Shown: positions 35,690-45,039, counted from the first letter of the stretch. The stretch: 64,000 bases of DNA from an uncultured Pontibacter sp. (GCF_947492645.1 NZ_CANLMZ010000007.1:124001-188000), one strand, 5' to 3'. Program-made: numbers and translations. Notes: generated by a model not told the origin, from the letters alone.

Positions 35690-37717
35690 ATGGATTTTAA
35701 ACTAACATCAGAGTTTCAGCCGACCGGAGACCAACCCAAGGCCATTGCACAACTTACTGAGTGTATAAATAAGGGAGAGCCGGTGCAAGTACTGCTTGGG
35801 GCAACAGGCACGGGTAAAACGTTTACAATGGCCAATGTTATCAAAAACACGGGTAAGCCTACGCTGGTGTTATGCCATAACAAAACGTTAGCTGCACAGC
35901 TGTATGGCGAGTTTAAGCAGTTCTTCCCGGAAAATGCAGTTGAGTATTTTATATCCTATTACGACTACTACCAGCCGGAAGCCTATATTGCCTCTTCGGA
36001 TGTGTTCATCGAAAAGGACCTGCAAATTAACGAAGAGATTGAGAAACTGCGCCTGCATACTACGTCTGCGCTGCTCTCCGGTCGTCGCGATATTGTGGTG
36101 GTGGCATCGGTTTCCTGTATCTACGGTATTGGTAACCCAGAGGAGTTCGGCAAAAATGTAGTTTACCTGGCGCCGGGCCAGCGTTACAGCCGTAATAATT
36201 TGCTTTATACTTTTGTGCAGATACTTTACAGCCGCACCGAAGCCGAGTTTACACGTGGAACATTCAGAGTAAAAGGTGATACTGTAGACATTTATCCGGC
36301 TTACGCAGACTTTGCTTACCGTTTATACTTTTTTGGCGATGAGTTAGAGCAGATCCATCGCATCGATCCGCAGTCGGGTAAGAAGTTGTCGGATGAGAAG
36401 GCGGTGACGCTTTACCCGGCCAACTTGTTCGTAACCGGCAAAGACACCCTGCATCAGGCCATCAATGAGATTCAGTTCGACATGGTGGCGCAGCATGATT
36501 ATTTCCTGAAAGAAGACAGACCTGTAGAGGCCAAGCGTATAAAAGAGAGAACAGAGTTTGACCTGGAGATGATCCGGGAACTAGGATACTGCTCCGGCAT
36601 CGAGAACTATTCCCGCTACTTCGACCGCCGTTCGCCGGGTGCGCGACCGTTCTGTTTGCTTGATTATTTCCCGAATGATTTCCTGATGGTGATTGACGAG
36701 AGCCACGTAACCATACCGCAGGTACGCGCCATGTGGGGCGGCGACAGGTCTAGAAAGGTAGCGCTGGTAGAGTATGGCTTCCGTTTACCGGCAGCTATGG
36801 ATAACCGTCCTCTTACTTTTAACGAGTTTGAAAGCCTGATGCACCAGGTGGTGTTTGTTAGTGCCACACCCGGGGATTACGAAATTCAGAAATCAGAAGG
36901 CGTTATTGTAGAGCAGATCATCCGCCCAACCGGCTTATTAGACCCCGAGATAGAGATTCGCCCGAGTACAAACCAGGTAGATGATTTACTGGATGAAGTG
37001 GACGAGCGCATTAGATCTGGCGCCAGGATTTTAGTAACTACGCTTACAAAACGTATGTCGGAGGAGTTGGCCAAGTATATGGAAAGGCTCAACATCAAAG
37101 TAAAATACCTACACTCAGAAGTTAAAACTCTTGATAGAGTAGAAATACTGCGTGAGCTGCGCTTAGGAGAAATTGATGTATTGATAGGCGTAAACCTGTT
37201 GCGTGAGGGACTCGATTTACCAGAGGTAAGTTTAGTAGCTATACTTGATGCAGATAAAGAAGGCTTTTTGCGTGACCAACGCTCTTTGATACAGACGATG
37301 GGCCGTGCTGCCCGTAACGAGAAAGGCAAAGTGATTATGTATGCTGACCGCATAACGGGCTCTATGCAGCGCGCCATAGATGAAACCAACCGTCGTCGGG
37401 CAACCCAAATGGCTTATAACATAGAGCATGGCATTACACCGCGTACAGTTCTTAAATCGAAAGACGAGATAATGGAGCAGACTTCTGTAGCTGATTCTAA
37501 GAAGAAGGAAGTGAAGATGTATGCAGGTCCGGAAGAAGTTTCGTTGGCAGCTGAGCCAATTATACAGACCATGAAGCGCGATGAACTGGAGAAGCTGATA
37601 AAGAAAACGGAGAAGCTGATGGAAGGTGCCGCCAAGGACCTGGATTTCTTGCAGGCTGCCAAGTACAGAGACGAACTGGCTGAGCTAAGAAAACTGCTGA
37701 AAACGAAGCGAGACTAA
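35690..37717 (+). CDS. uvrB: Excinuclease ABC subunit B
   Basis: 675 residues, normal length. Damage-verifying helicase-like subunit of nucleotide excision repair. Walker A G-A-T-G-T-G-K-T, the beta-hairpin Y-I-S-Y-Y-D-Y-Y-Q-P-E-A-Y that probes the DNA, Walker B D-E-S-H, helicase motifs R-E-G-L-D-L-P-E-V and Q-x-x-G-R-A-A-R-N, and a C-terminal UVR motif (L-I-K-K-T-E-K-L-M to L-A-E-L-R) for UvrC contact. Monocistronic: its own terminator follows. Confidence 0.97.
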   Translation: MDFKLTSEFQPTGDQPKAIAQLTECINKGEPVQVLLGATGTGKTFTMANVIKNTGKPTLVLCHNKTLAAQLYGEFKQFFPENAVEYFISYYDYYQPEAYIASSDVFIEKDLQINEEIEKLRLHTTSALLSGRRDIVVVASVSCIYGIGNPEEFGKNVVYLAPGQRYSRNNLLYTFVQILYSRTEAEFTRGTFRVKGDTVDIYPAYADFAYRLYFFGDELEQIHRIDPQSGKKLSDEKAVTLYPANLFVTGKDTLHQAINEIQFDMVAQHDYFLKEDRPVEAKRIKERTEFDLEMIRELGYCSGIENYSRYFDRRSPGARPFCLLDYFPNDFLMVIDESHVTIPQVRAMWGGDRSRKVALVEYGFRLPAAMDNRPLTFNEFESLMHQVVFVSATPGDYEIQKSEGVIVEQIIRPTGLLDPEIEIRPSTNQVDDLLDEVDERIRSGARILVTTLTKRMSEELAKYMERLNIKVKYLHSEVKTLDRVEILRELRLGEIDVLIGVNLLREGLDLPEVSLVAILDADKEGFLRDQRSLIQTMGRAARNEKGKVIMYADRITGSMQRAIDETNRRRATQMAYNIEHGITPRTVLKSKDEIMEQTSVADSKKKEVKMYAGPEEVSLAAEPIIQTMKRDELEKLIKKTEKLMEGAAKDLDFLQAAKYRDELAELRKLLKTKRD

Positions 37718-37734
37718 GTATAAGTAGAAAGTAT

Positions 37735-37772
37735 AAAAGGGCACCTGTAGCTAAGCTAAGGGTGCCCTTTTT
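37735..37772 (+). terminator. Intrinsic terminator of uvrB
   Basis: An 11-bp stem AAAAGGGCACC / GGTGCCCTTTT (37735-37745, 37761-37771) and T run. Confidence 0.85.
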
Positions 37773-38190
37773 GATTTGTCACCAATTTGGAATTTCTAAC
37801 TGTGACAGAACGTATTATTGGTTTTAATCTTCAGCGTAGTTCTGGTTGTACCCTGTTCCCGCTCCGGGTAGGAGCAGAAACAGGACCAGGCATTTCATAG
37901 TTTTATTAGATAGGTTTGGTAGTGGCAAAACAGTTTTATGCTGCTTTCTGGATATAAGATGCAGATTCTGGCAAAAGGGTTGCATGGGCCGCATAAAAAA
38001 TTTTAGTTATTTGTAAGCCAAGGTTTAAGGTATGGTGGCAAATTATCCTTAACGCTACAATACAGTAACAATTATTTTCTGAGGGATACGGCAAATAGTG
38101 CAGCCGAAGTATGATCGGAGCAGCTAAGTTTATAACTGCAAATTGTGATCGTCTACAAATTTGCAATCTAAAGGAAGCGCTGCAAGTATG
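37773..38190. other. Non-coding stretch between uvrB and the radical SAM gene
   Basis: About 420 bases with no convincing gene. A 24-residue frame on the minus strand (37824-37898, starting M-K-C-L-V-L-F-L-L-L-P-G) is hydrophobic at its start like a tiny secreted peptide but is too short to trust. A longer minus-strand frame at 37936-38298 has cysteine- and aromatic-rich composition typical of chance frames and overlaps the terminator and the end of the radical SAM gene. Confidence 0.4.
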
Positions 38191-38229
38191 AAAAAGCAAA
38201 AGGCCGGAGCAAGTATGAGCTCCGGCCTT
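38191..38229 (-). terminator. Intrinsic terminator of the radical SAM gene
   Basis: Read on the minus strand: an 11-bp GC-rich stem (38229-38219 with 38210-38200), then a T-rich tail to 38191. The hairpin starts 5 bases after the stop codon. Confidence 0.85.
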
Positions 38230-38233
38230 GAGA

Positions 38234-40438
38234 CTACAGTAGCAGTAGCCCTTTGTCACGCAGTTCCAGCCAGGTGGGCGAAACCATGAATTCTTCAAAT
38301 GTAAGGTGGGCTTCCCCCGGGAAACTCTCCTGTAGCTGCTTCAGGCTTAAAGTTTCATCGCTCTCCGGCACAATTCGCCGTATTGTATCGAACAGCCACT
38401 GGCCTATACTTGCCGTAGTTTTCACCTGAAAATCCTCACCTTTTTCGTAGAAGGTAAGCATACAACGCTCAATTGTTTGTCCTTTCTTGGCAACCATGGT
38501 AAAGTCTATCTCCGGCACATTTCCCAGCCAAAGTACACGCGCATTAGGGCGGGTGCTGTCGGGGCGGTGCGGCTGCTCTATGGCTGTGCTGATCAGGTTT
38601 GGCGTAACTGTAGTGCGAGGCGTTTTAAAATCGAACCAGAAAGAAAGCGGCTCATCAAGAGCCACGCCATGCATGTAATTATAGATCGCTTTTGCCAGGC
38701 CTTCACCAAATAAACCATGGTCGGTGCCGGTTGGGTCGTCGTGCCACAGGTCGTTATTTGCGAAGTCGCCTTCTACTGGGCCTACTTTTACTACTTTATA
38801 CTTCTCTGGGTTCTTACCCACAGGGCTATGCGCCGTCATGCTAAAGCGGTGCCAGTACCCTGATTGTATGACGTTGTTACCAAAAAGCTGGCGCACTACT
38901 TCCAGCGAATCAATTGTTTCCTGGGTGGTTTGTGTCGGGAAACCGTACATGAGGTATGCGTGCACCATAATGCCGGCTTGTGTAAAGCTATCAGTAACGC
39001 GGGCCACCTGGCCTATACTTACGCCTTTTTCCATCAGGGCCAGTAGCCGGTCGGAGGCTACCTCTAAACCACCAGATACGGCAATGCAACCCGAGGCAGC
39101 CAGCAGACGGCACAAATCAGGCGTAAAAGTTTTCTCGAAACGGATGTTACCCCACCAGCTGATTTTTACACCACGGCGAATAAGCTCTATGGCCATGTCG
39201 CGGAGTGGGGCAGGAGGAGCGGCTTCATCAACAAAATGGAAGCCTGTTTGACCGGTTTGTGCTATGATCTGCTCGATGCGGTCTACGAGCAATGTAGCCG
39301 GGGCCACATCGTAGCGGTTTATATAATCTAGGGTAATGTCGCAGAAAGAGCAGCGTTTCCAGTAGCAGCCGTGCGCAATGGTAAGTTTGTTCCAGCGGCC
39401 ATCGCTCCAGAGGCGGTGCATCGGGTTAACTACATCTATTACAGATAAATAATCTTTTATTGGCAGCCCGTCATAATCAGGAGTGCCTACATCTGTATGT
39501 GGAATATCCGGGTCGGAGCAGCCATTGATATACTTTACCTCACTATCCTGAAGTATAAAGGCCCGCTGCAGTTGTGCCACATCCCGTTTGCCCTGCATGT
39601 ATTCAAGCAGTTTCAGCCACGGGCCTTCGCCATCATCCAGCGTTACAAAATCGATGTACTTAAACAAGCGTGGCTCGCGCAGGCTGCGCAGTTCGGTATT
39701 GGGGTAGCCGCCACCCATCGCAGTTTTTATACTTGGGTAGTTTTGTTTGATGTACTGGGCCAGCCTTAAGCCTCCGTACAAATTGCCTGGAAACGGAATA
39801 GAGAACCCAACAATATCTGGTTTGGCTTTCTGCAGCTTATCCTCCAGCACCTCCAGCAGCATTTTATCTACCAGGCTTGGCGCTTCCTGCAGCGCCTCCT
39901 CCATGGGTGTGAAAGATGTAGCAGAAAGCGCCAGTTTTTCGGCGTAGCGGCTAAATGCAAAGTATGGCGAAATGGTTTCTTTTATCAAATCGCCGAGGTC
40001 TTCTAAGTATAACGTGGCTAGGTAACGTGCCCTGTCGGTAATGCCCATACTTCCGAAGGCCCAATCAATGTCCTCTACCTGGTCAAAGCGGGAAGCCTCG
40101 GGTAAAAAGCGGCTGAAGCTGATCTGTTGTGCCAGCGTCAGGTCTTTGTTTTGCAGGAAGCGGACAACAGGCTCAATGGTGTGCAGGTATTCGCGCTTCA
40201 GGCGTAATATGCGCAGGCTGTTATCCGAAAGTTCAAAATTGCCTTCTTCAATTTCTCTAAAAATGCGGTTTAAACCATCCCTGGAGAACATCTTAAGTAC
40301 TAATTCTATACCTAAATCAGCTTGTTGCACCGTGTAGCCACGGTTGTTCAAAAAGCCTTTTAAATAGGCGGTGGCCGGGTAAGGGGTATTAAGCTGTGTA
40401 AGCGGAGGGGTAATTAACAGGATGTTTGGCTGCTCCAA
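38234..40438 (-). CDS. B12-binding domain radical SAM protein
   Basis: 734 residues. N-terminal cobalamin-binding-like region (L-L-I-T-P-P at the start, D-I-V-G-F-S-I-P-F-P-G near 210-220), then a radical SAM barrel with the cluster motif C-Y-W-K-R-C-S-F-C (CxxxCxxC) near 355-365 and G-G-L-E-V-A and Y-L-M-Y-G-F-P-T downstream. About 200 extra C-terminal residues have no recognised domain. Such enzymes do methylations or ring rearrangements on natural products or lipids; the substrate is unknown and no partner is in the operon. B12 uptake genes lie 2-4 kb away. Confidence 0.88.
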   Translation of the reverse strand: MEQPNILLITPPLTQLNTPYPATAYLKGFLNNRGYTVQQADLGIELVLKMFSRDGLNRIFREIEEGNFELSDNSLRILRLKREYLHTIEPVVRFLQNKDLTLAQQISFSRFLPEASRFDQVEDIDWAFGSMGITDRARYLATLYLEDLGDLIKETISPYFAFSRYAEKLALSATSFTPMEEALQEAPSLVDKMLLEVLEDKLQKAKPDIVGFSIPFPGNLYGGLRLAQYIKQNYPSIKTAMGGGYPNTELRSLREPRLFKYIDFVTLDDGEGPWLKLLEYMQGKRDVAQLQRAFILQDSEVKYINGCSDPDIPHTDVGTPDYDGLPIKDYLSVIDVVNPMHRLWSDGRWNKLTIAHGCYWKRCSFCDITLDYINRYDVAPATLLVDRIEQIIAQTGQTGFHFVDEAAPPAPLRDMAIELIRRGVKISWWGNIRFEKTFTPDLCRLLAASGCIAVSGGLEVASDRLLALMEKGVSIGQVARVTDSFTQAGIMVHAYLMYGFPTQTTQETIDSLEVVRQLFGNNVIQSGYWHRFSMTAHSPVGKNPEKYKVVKVGPVEGDFANNDLWHDDPTGTDHGLFGEGLAKAIYNYMHGVALDEPLSFWFDFKTPRTTVTPNLISTAIEQPHRPDSTRPNARVLWLGNVPEIDFTMVAKKGQTIERCMLTFYEKGEDFQVKTTASIGQWLFDTIRRIVPESDETLSLKQLQESFPGEAHLTFEEFMVSPTWLELRDKGLLLL

Positions 40439-40564
40439 GATAGTATGGCTTTAATTGATCTGGCGGCAAAATTAGACATTCTGCCGGTACAATGTATCTT
40501 TTTATACTTTCTGCAACAGTTGCCGAGGGGTAGAGGTTCATAGCTGTTAGGTACTGGCATAAAC

Positions 40565-40597
40565 AAAAAAACCTGCATCGTGAGCAGGCTTTTTTTA
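40565..40597 (-). terminator. Terminator after the small membrane protein gene
   Basis: Short CCTGC/GCAGG stem (40572-40576, 40584-40588) with long A and T runs on both sides, 24 bases after the stop of the gene ending at 40621. Confidence 0.6.
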
Positions 40598-40620
40598 TAG
40601 TACGTATTGAAGTTTATACT

Positions 40621-40845
40621 TTATAGATCAGCAGTTTTATTTACCGCATAATTAACAGCTGGCACAATAGCTAGTGTTGTAAATGATACCAATGTGAAGA
40701 TAACGAAAAAAGACCGCGCACCGCGCACCAGGAAATCGGCAGCCGCCCCAAATGTATAAAGTTCCAGGGCCGAAGCCAATAGGAGGCTAAGTATAGCTAG
40801 CACAACAAGTTTACGCTGAAGCCGTGGCTTTATGTATTTTTTCAT
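40621..40845 (-). CDS. Two-helix small membrane protein
   Basis: 74 residues. Basic start (M-K-K-Y-I-K-P-R-L-Q-R-K) and two hydrophobic segments (about 12-33 and 43-64), so a small inner-membrane protein. Not recognised as a known family. Lies between the radical SAM gene and a 54-residue hydrophilic protein on the same strand, with its own terminator. Frame and charge pattern look real; function unknown. Confidence 0.55.
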   Translation of the reverse strand: MKKYIKPRLQRKLVVLAILSLLLASALELYTFGAAADFLVRGARSFFVIFTLVSFTTLAIVPAVNYAVNKTADL

Positions 40846-40896
40846 ATTTAATCATTTGATAGCACAAATGTAAAAAAATATTTAATATATCCTACT

Positions 40897-41061
40897 TCAG
40901 GAGTGTCCTTTTTGTGCATCTTCTTCTTCGCGTGCCTGGTTTACCTCAGGTTTAGTTGGCTGTGGCGGCGGAGTGGCTTTGTTTTGCTTTAGGCGCTGCA
41001 CATCAGACGAGTCATCTTTTGTGGTTTTATTTACGGGAGTGTTCTCTTTGTTCACTTTCAT
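40897..41061 (-). CDS. 54-residue hydrophilic protein
   Basis: Starts M-K-V-N-K-E-N-T-P-V-N-K and is almost free of hydrophobic residues: rich in Lys, Asp, Glu, Gln and Pro, with P-P-P-Q-P in the middle and a tail E-E-E-D-A-Q-K. Such a composition implies an unfolded, highly soluble cytoplasmic protein. It resembles in style the cluster at 46362-47131. No family known. Divergent from the lipoprotein gene at 41207. Confidence 0.5.
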   Translation of the reverse strand: MKVNKENTPVNKTTKDDSSDVQRLKQNKATPPPQPTKPEVNQAREEEDAQKGHS

Positions 41062-41206
41062 GGCTGGTAGGGTTAGGTTATACCTTTAGTACGAGTATAG
41101 TTTAAGGGAGGGCAGTTTTTTAACTCTATACTTAACCTAAACGTACATTTAAATGCCGTTGGGCTACAGGTGCCCAGGCAACATGTAAAATCAAAACGAC
41201 ATCATT

Positions 41207-41506
41207 ATGAAAATGAAAGATATAAAAGCATTTACCCTGGCAGTAGCATTGGGCTTGTTTACCACGATGGGATTAAGCGCATGTAACACGGGCACAGACC
41301 CAGGAGAAACAAACACCGAGCGTAGCGGCATAAGAGAAGAAGGATCTATGGTTGAGGATAACAGCGACAATACCATGGAGCAGTACAGCGACACTACTGA
41401 TATGGAAGACCACTATGACCACACAGAAAGTGGAAAGCAGGGCGGTGCTGTGCACGACGGAACTGGTAAAGAAGGGGGCGTAGAGCGTGATGATGTGAAC
41501 AACTAG
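41207..41506 (+). CDS. Small acidic lipoprotein
   Basis: 99 residues. Signal with lipobox L-S-A-C (Cys 26), then a mature part of about 74 residues rich in Asp, Glu, Gly, Thr and Ser and without aromatic core, containing repeated D-x-x-D-x-x motifs (D-T-T-D-M-E-D-H-Y-D-H). It is probably a disordered, acidic surface or periplasmic protein, perhaps metal-binding. No family recognised. A bidirectional terminator follows. Confidence 0.6.
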   Translation: MKMKDIKAFTLAVALGLFTTMGLSACNTGTDPGETNTERSGIREEGSMVEDNSDNTMEQYSDTTDMEDHYDHTESGKQGGAVHDGTGKEGGVERDDVNN

Positions 41507-41523
41507 CACGTATCGAATACTAT

Positions 41524-41567
41524 AACAGAAAAGGCCTGCAATATTTGTGTTGCAGGCCTTTTCTGTT
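41524..41567. terminator. Bidirectional terminator, 18-bp perfect stem
   Basis: 41524-41541 pairs fully with 41550-41567 around an 8-base loop. It sits between the acidic lipoprotein gene (plus) and the YncE-like gene (minus) and can serve both. Confidence 0.85.
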
Positions 41568-41581
41568 GCTAATGTGGCAGG

Positions 41582-42670
41582 TTAATTAAATACGAACCCA
41601 CTAGGACCTATACCTGCCTTAAACTCATGTACTTTTGTGCCATCTGGCTTGTATACCTGTACTGTTCCGTCGCCTGCAAAGCCATTGTGGTCGCCGCCAT
41701 AAATGTAGCCAGTCTCCGGATCTACGCCTAAGCCGTAAAAAGACCTGTTGATAAGTTGCGTGTGAGATAAAGTGGAGGCGGAAGTGGCTTGCTGGTACAC
41801 TTTGCCGTCGTAGATATAGTATAGAATATCTTTAGCACCATTCTGCAATAACTTGCTGGCATTAGCAGCTACTTCAGGGAAAGGGTAAGTGCTTGTAACC
41901 GTGTTGGTAGATACATTTACCTTAGTAAGAGCACCTGCTGTGTAGGTTGATGCGGCAGCTTGCCAGTCTTTAAAGCCTGTGCTAAGAACCCAAAGCGCAT
42001 TATTTTTGTCAAGCACCAGGCTGTTAGGTCCAAAAGTTACGTCTATTTCTTTTTCGATGGCATCCGTGGCCGTGTTGATAACCGTTACTGTGTTGCCCCC
42101 AAGGTTGGTAACGTATAATTTGCCACCAGCAATTAGCAGTTGCTCCGGTTGTTTGCCTACCTCAATTGTTTTTAGTACAGTATAAGTATTCAGGTCGATA
42201 ACAGATACGCGGCCAGTTCTGTAGCTCCAATCCGGGTTGGGGGCAAACCACTCAGTTACGTAGCCTTTGTTATCGTTAAGCGCAACAAAATAGCGTGGTG
42301 CATCAAGGCCCTCTACTACTGCTTCTGATTTAAAGGTATTAGCATTAACGACCTCTATTTTGTTGCTGTTGTTTACAACTATGAACGCGCGGTCGCCGAG
42401 GATCGTCATACTTTGCGCCACATCGCCAAGGGGGCGGTCCTGGTTTTCTTTTTCAAAAATATTGTGCTGTACCTGCTGGCTACTTTTGTTGTAGTAAGTA
42501 ACAGAGCTGGTTGGCCGCCCAAAGTTACCTTCATTCACTACAAAAACGCCATCTTCGGCATAAACTCCTGAAGGTCCGTCATTTTTGTCGTCGCAGCTGC
42601 TAAAAGCAAGCACCGACACAAGCAAAGAGGCAGCAACAAGCATGCTGCGAAATTTGTGTAAAGCTTTCAT
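41582..42670 (-). CDS. YncE-like beta-propeller lipoprotein, cobalamin-operon associated
   Basis: 362 residues. Lipobox F-S-S-C (Cys 26). The mature protein is a seven-bladed-type propeller with repeated blocks such as R-A-F-I-V-V-N-N-S-N-K-I-E-V-V-N and K-L-Y-V-T-N-L-G-G-N-T-V-T-V-I-N, like YncE and the DUF5074 proteins. It is directly downstream (20 bases) of the B12-type TonB receptor, so it is presumably an outer-membrane or periplasmic partner in corrinoid uptake under the same riboswitch. The binding role is inferred from the operon. Confidence 0.85.
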   Translation of the reverse strand: MKALHKFRSMLVAASLLVSVLAFSSCDDKNDGPSGVYAEDGVFVVNEGNFGRPTSSVTYYNKSSQQVQHNIFEKENQDRPLGDVAQSMTILGDRAFIVVNNSNKIEVVNANTFKSEAVVEGLDAPRYFVALNDNKGYVTEWFAPNPDWSYRTGRVSVIDLNTYTVLKTIEVGKQPEQLLIAGGKLYVTNLGGNTVTVINTATDAIEKEIDVTFGPNSLVLDKNNALWVLSTGFKDWQAAASTYTAGALTKVNVSTNTVTSTYPFPEVAANASKLLQNGAKDILYYIYDGKVYQQATSASTLSHTQLINRSFYGLGVDPETGYIYGGDHNGFAGDGTVQVYKPDGTKVHEFKAGIGPSGFVFN

Positions 42671-42690
42671 TGTATGGTATAAGTATAAAT

Positions 42691-44610
42691 TTAAGGTATG
42701 ATAAAGCGTAAGCTAAAGGTGTAGCCGCGTGGTGGCATGGCATGATAGGCCATCGTCTGGTACTCAGCATTGGTCACATTATCGGATTTGAGCGTGAGTA
42801 CAAGTGCATGTTTGTGTAGCTGCAGCCGCTTGCTCAGCGCCACGTCCAGGAGTATAAAGCTGTTTAAATAAGTAGACTCTGAATTACTAGTGTAGCGAAG
42901 ACCGGTATAGTTTAAGTTGCCAAGCAAAGTCCAGCCTTTGCAGGAGGCATCAGCACCAAGTACAGCTTTGTGGCGGGGTACGTACATCAGTTGCTTACCT
43001 TTGTCGCCGCTGCCTTCGTAAACCTCTGCCTGCTCCGATGAAGTATAAGTATAGCCTAAAGTAGCGCCAATTTTTGTCTTGCCTACAGTTGCTGTTGCTT
43101 TTGTACTTGCCTCTATACCTTTAGCATTTACCTTCAGCAGGTTTACAGGTCTCCAGGGGCCGCTGCCATCGGGCATCCATTGTATCCAGTCATCCACAAG
43201 CATGTAATAGCCGGTTAGTTCTGTCTCCAGTAATAACGTGTTGCCTAGTATAAGCAAGTGGTGCAGGCCGCTTTCGTAGCTCCAGCCTTGTTCTGGTTTC
43301 AGGTCAGGGTTACCGGCTCCCAGCCAGAAGCGATCATTTAGCGTGGGTACCCGGTAGCTACCAGACATATTGCCCTTGATGGAAAGCTGGTTCTTGTTAT
43401 CGTTGTAAAATTTCCAGTTAAAGCCAAGTGCCGGCGTAGGTTTAGGGTTGTAGCCTTCCACAAAAGCCTGGCGCAGGTTCAGACTCAGTTTTAAAGCAGA
43501 AGTCGGATCGTAGCGCAGCAGGGCGAAAACGGATGCGCGGTTATCTGATGCAGTACCGGCATAGCCATCATTAGCTGCAGAAAAGTGCTGTAGATTCACA
43601 CCACCGCGCAGGCTCCAGCGGTTACTGTAAGTATAAGATTGTTCTGCCAGTACCTGGTACGTGTTTACATCTGCCTCAGAGACTGCCCCTGTTTTATTAT
43701 AGTGTAGGTAATCGTTAAAGTATGCTGCTTTCACAGCTGTCTGGCCCCAGCGGCTGTTATGTTCCAGGGCGGCCATCAGGCGCAGGTTTTCATCTTTTTG
43801 CTGATCGTTGTTTGATGCTGAGCCCATGGCAGGCTGTACTTCCCGATCTGCAAAAGTATACCAACTGTGCAGCGCCAGCTTTGTGTTCTCGCTTACCTGC
43901 CAGTTAAAGTCTTGCGTAAGGCCATACTGCTCTACAGCTGCATTTTTCTGCCGCACCTCCGGCTTCCGAAACCCTGTCAGGTCTTTATACTTAAAGTTGT
44001 TGGCGGCCTGTTTGTAGTATAATCCAGTTACTGCTTGCAGTTTGCCTTTGCCATACTTTATACTTCCGCTGCCAGCGTAGCGGCCAAAGCTGCCTGCCTC
44101 AGCCTGTATCTCTGCTCCAAAGCCTCTGCGGTTATACTTAGGTGAGTTTAGTAATACAGCCCCGCCAATAGCACCACTACCATGTGTGGCGCCTGCCGGG
44201 CCGTACTGCACCGATACATCGCCAAAGCTGCTCAAAGGTAAAGTAGAGAAGTCTGTCAAGCCCAGGGTAGGAGAGGAGATGTTGAGCCCGTTCCAGAGAA
44301 CGGCAGTTTGGGAGGCGTTGGTGCCCCTGAAGGCTACAGTAGAGATGCCGCTAACACCGTAGCTTTTAAAGTAGATAGGGGTGCGTGCCATCAAAGCCTC
44401 AGCCAGCGAGCCGGAGGCATAGGTGCTCAGGTAGCTGCTGTCTAGCTGCACTACTCTACTGCCGGCAGCATATACTTCGGCGGGTTTTCCAAATACCTCT
44501 ACGGTGCGCAGTTGGTGCCGTGTTGTATCCGGTTGCTGTGCAAGCGCCATTTGTGCTAAGGCCACAGAGCAGCCTAAAAGCCATACTTTACTAAAAGAGA
44601 ATCGTGCCAA
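42691..44610 (-). CDS. TonB-dependent receptor, BtuB-like (cobalamin uptake)
   Basis: 639 residues, a size typical of BtuB. Signal peptide (1-24, ending L-A-Q-Q), plug domain with V-E-V-F-G-K-P-A and R-G-T-N-A-S-Q-T-A-V-L-W-N-G-L-N, then a 22-strand barrel ending F-S-L-R-F-I-I-P. A cobalamin riboswitch immediately upstream makes B12 or a related corrinoid the likely cargo. The YncE-like lipoprotein gene follows after 20 bases. No inner-membrane btuCDF is in the window. Confidence 0.9.
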   Translation of the reverse strand: MARFSFSKVWLLGCSVALAQMALAQQPDTTRHQLRTVEVFGKPAEVYAAGSRVVQLDSSYLSTYASGSLAEALMARTPIYFKSYGVSGISTVAFRGTNASQTAVLWNGLNISSPTLGLTDFSTLPLSSFGDVSVQYGPAGATHGSGAIGGAVLLNSPKYNRRGFGAEIQAEAGSFGRYAGSGSIKYGKGKLQAVTGLYYKQAANNFKYKDLTGFRKPEVRQKNAAVEQYGLTQDFNWQVSENTKLALHSWYTFADREVQPAMGSASNNDQQKDENLRLMAALEHNSRWGQTAVKAAYFNDYLHYNKTGAVSEADVNTYQVLAEQSYTYSNRWSLRGGVNLQHFSAANDGYAGTASDNRASVFALLRYDPTSALKLSLNLRQAFVEGYNPKPTPALGFNWKFYNDNKNQLSIKGNMSGSYRVPTLNDRFWLGAGNPDLKPEQGWSYESGLHHLLILGNTLLLETELTGYYMLVDDWIQWMPDGSGPWRPVNLLKVNAKGIEASTKATATVGKTKIGATLGYTYTSSEQAEVYEGSGDKGKQLMYVPRHKAVLGADASCKGWTLLGNLNYTGLRYTSNSESTYLNSFILLDVALSKRLQLHKHALVLTLKSDNVTNAEYQTMAYHAMPPRGYTFSLRFIIP

Positions 44611-44728
44611 TGCATGTTTGCTTTAGTCCCGAAGCATGCCGGCAGGTAAAAGGGCAGAAACAGCAAACGCAGAAATTGCGGTGGCCGTGCAGCTTTTTAC
44701 CCGAAAGCATACGACAAATCGTGTGTCG

Positions 44729-44905
44729 GACTGGCAGGTCTCCTGGCTCTCTTCCTTAGTCCGCCTTCCCATGTTGCGGGCAACACAGTGGCATTGGTGA
44801 AATAGACTAAGCCTTTAATTGAAGATGACAGTTGCGGGAACAGCGCAGGAATTACACCTGCTTCCCTTTTAAGGCCGCAAAACGATAGTTTTACGGCCAC
44901 CAATC
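44729..44905 (-). promoter_or_regulatory. Cobalamin (B12) riboswitch
   Basis: On the minus strand the conserved parts appear in order: an outer GGCC stem, AAAGGGAAGCAGGTG, TTCCTGCGCTGTTCCCGCAA (near 44860-44832), GCCACTGTG, GGGAAGGCGG and the B12 box AGCCAGGAGACCTGCC (44748-44733). It precedes the BtuB-like receptor by about 120 bases and should shut its expression when adenosylcobalamin is bound. Confidence 0.93.
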
Positions 44906-44910
44906 TGCCG

Positions 44911-44940
44911 CAAAGGTATACTTTTTACTGATGATTTACG
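44911..44940 (-). promoter_or_regulatory. Probable promoter of the riboswitch-controlled operon
   Basis: On the minus strand TTCG (44940-44937), 18 bases, TACCTTTG (44918-44911): full -7 match and partial -33 match, just upstream of the riboswitch. Confidence 0.5.
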
Positions 44941-45039
44941 AATGATGCATACTTATATTGTAGGATAGTAGCAGAGGAGATCTTAACTCATGAGCCTGAA
45001 ACATACGTAAACGGCACATACCACTAACAGATAACAGAC

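Noticed and set aside
37936..38298. 120-codon minus-strand frame between uvrB and the radical SAM gene
   Set aside because: Cys- and aromatic-rich composition with no domain or signal; it overlaps the start of the terminator and the end of the radical SAM gene in another frame.
38724..39251. 175-codon plus-strand frame antisense to the radical SAM gene
   Set aside because: Ser- and Arg-rich antisense shadow of a well-conserved coding region.
44697..44903. 68-codon frame in the leader of the BtuB-like gene
   Set aside because: It coincides with the cobalamin riboswitch, whose conserved bases explain the sequence.
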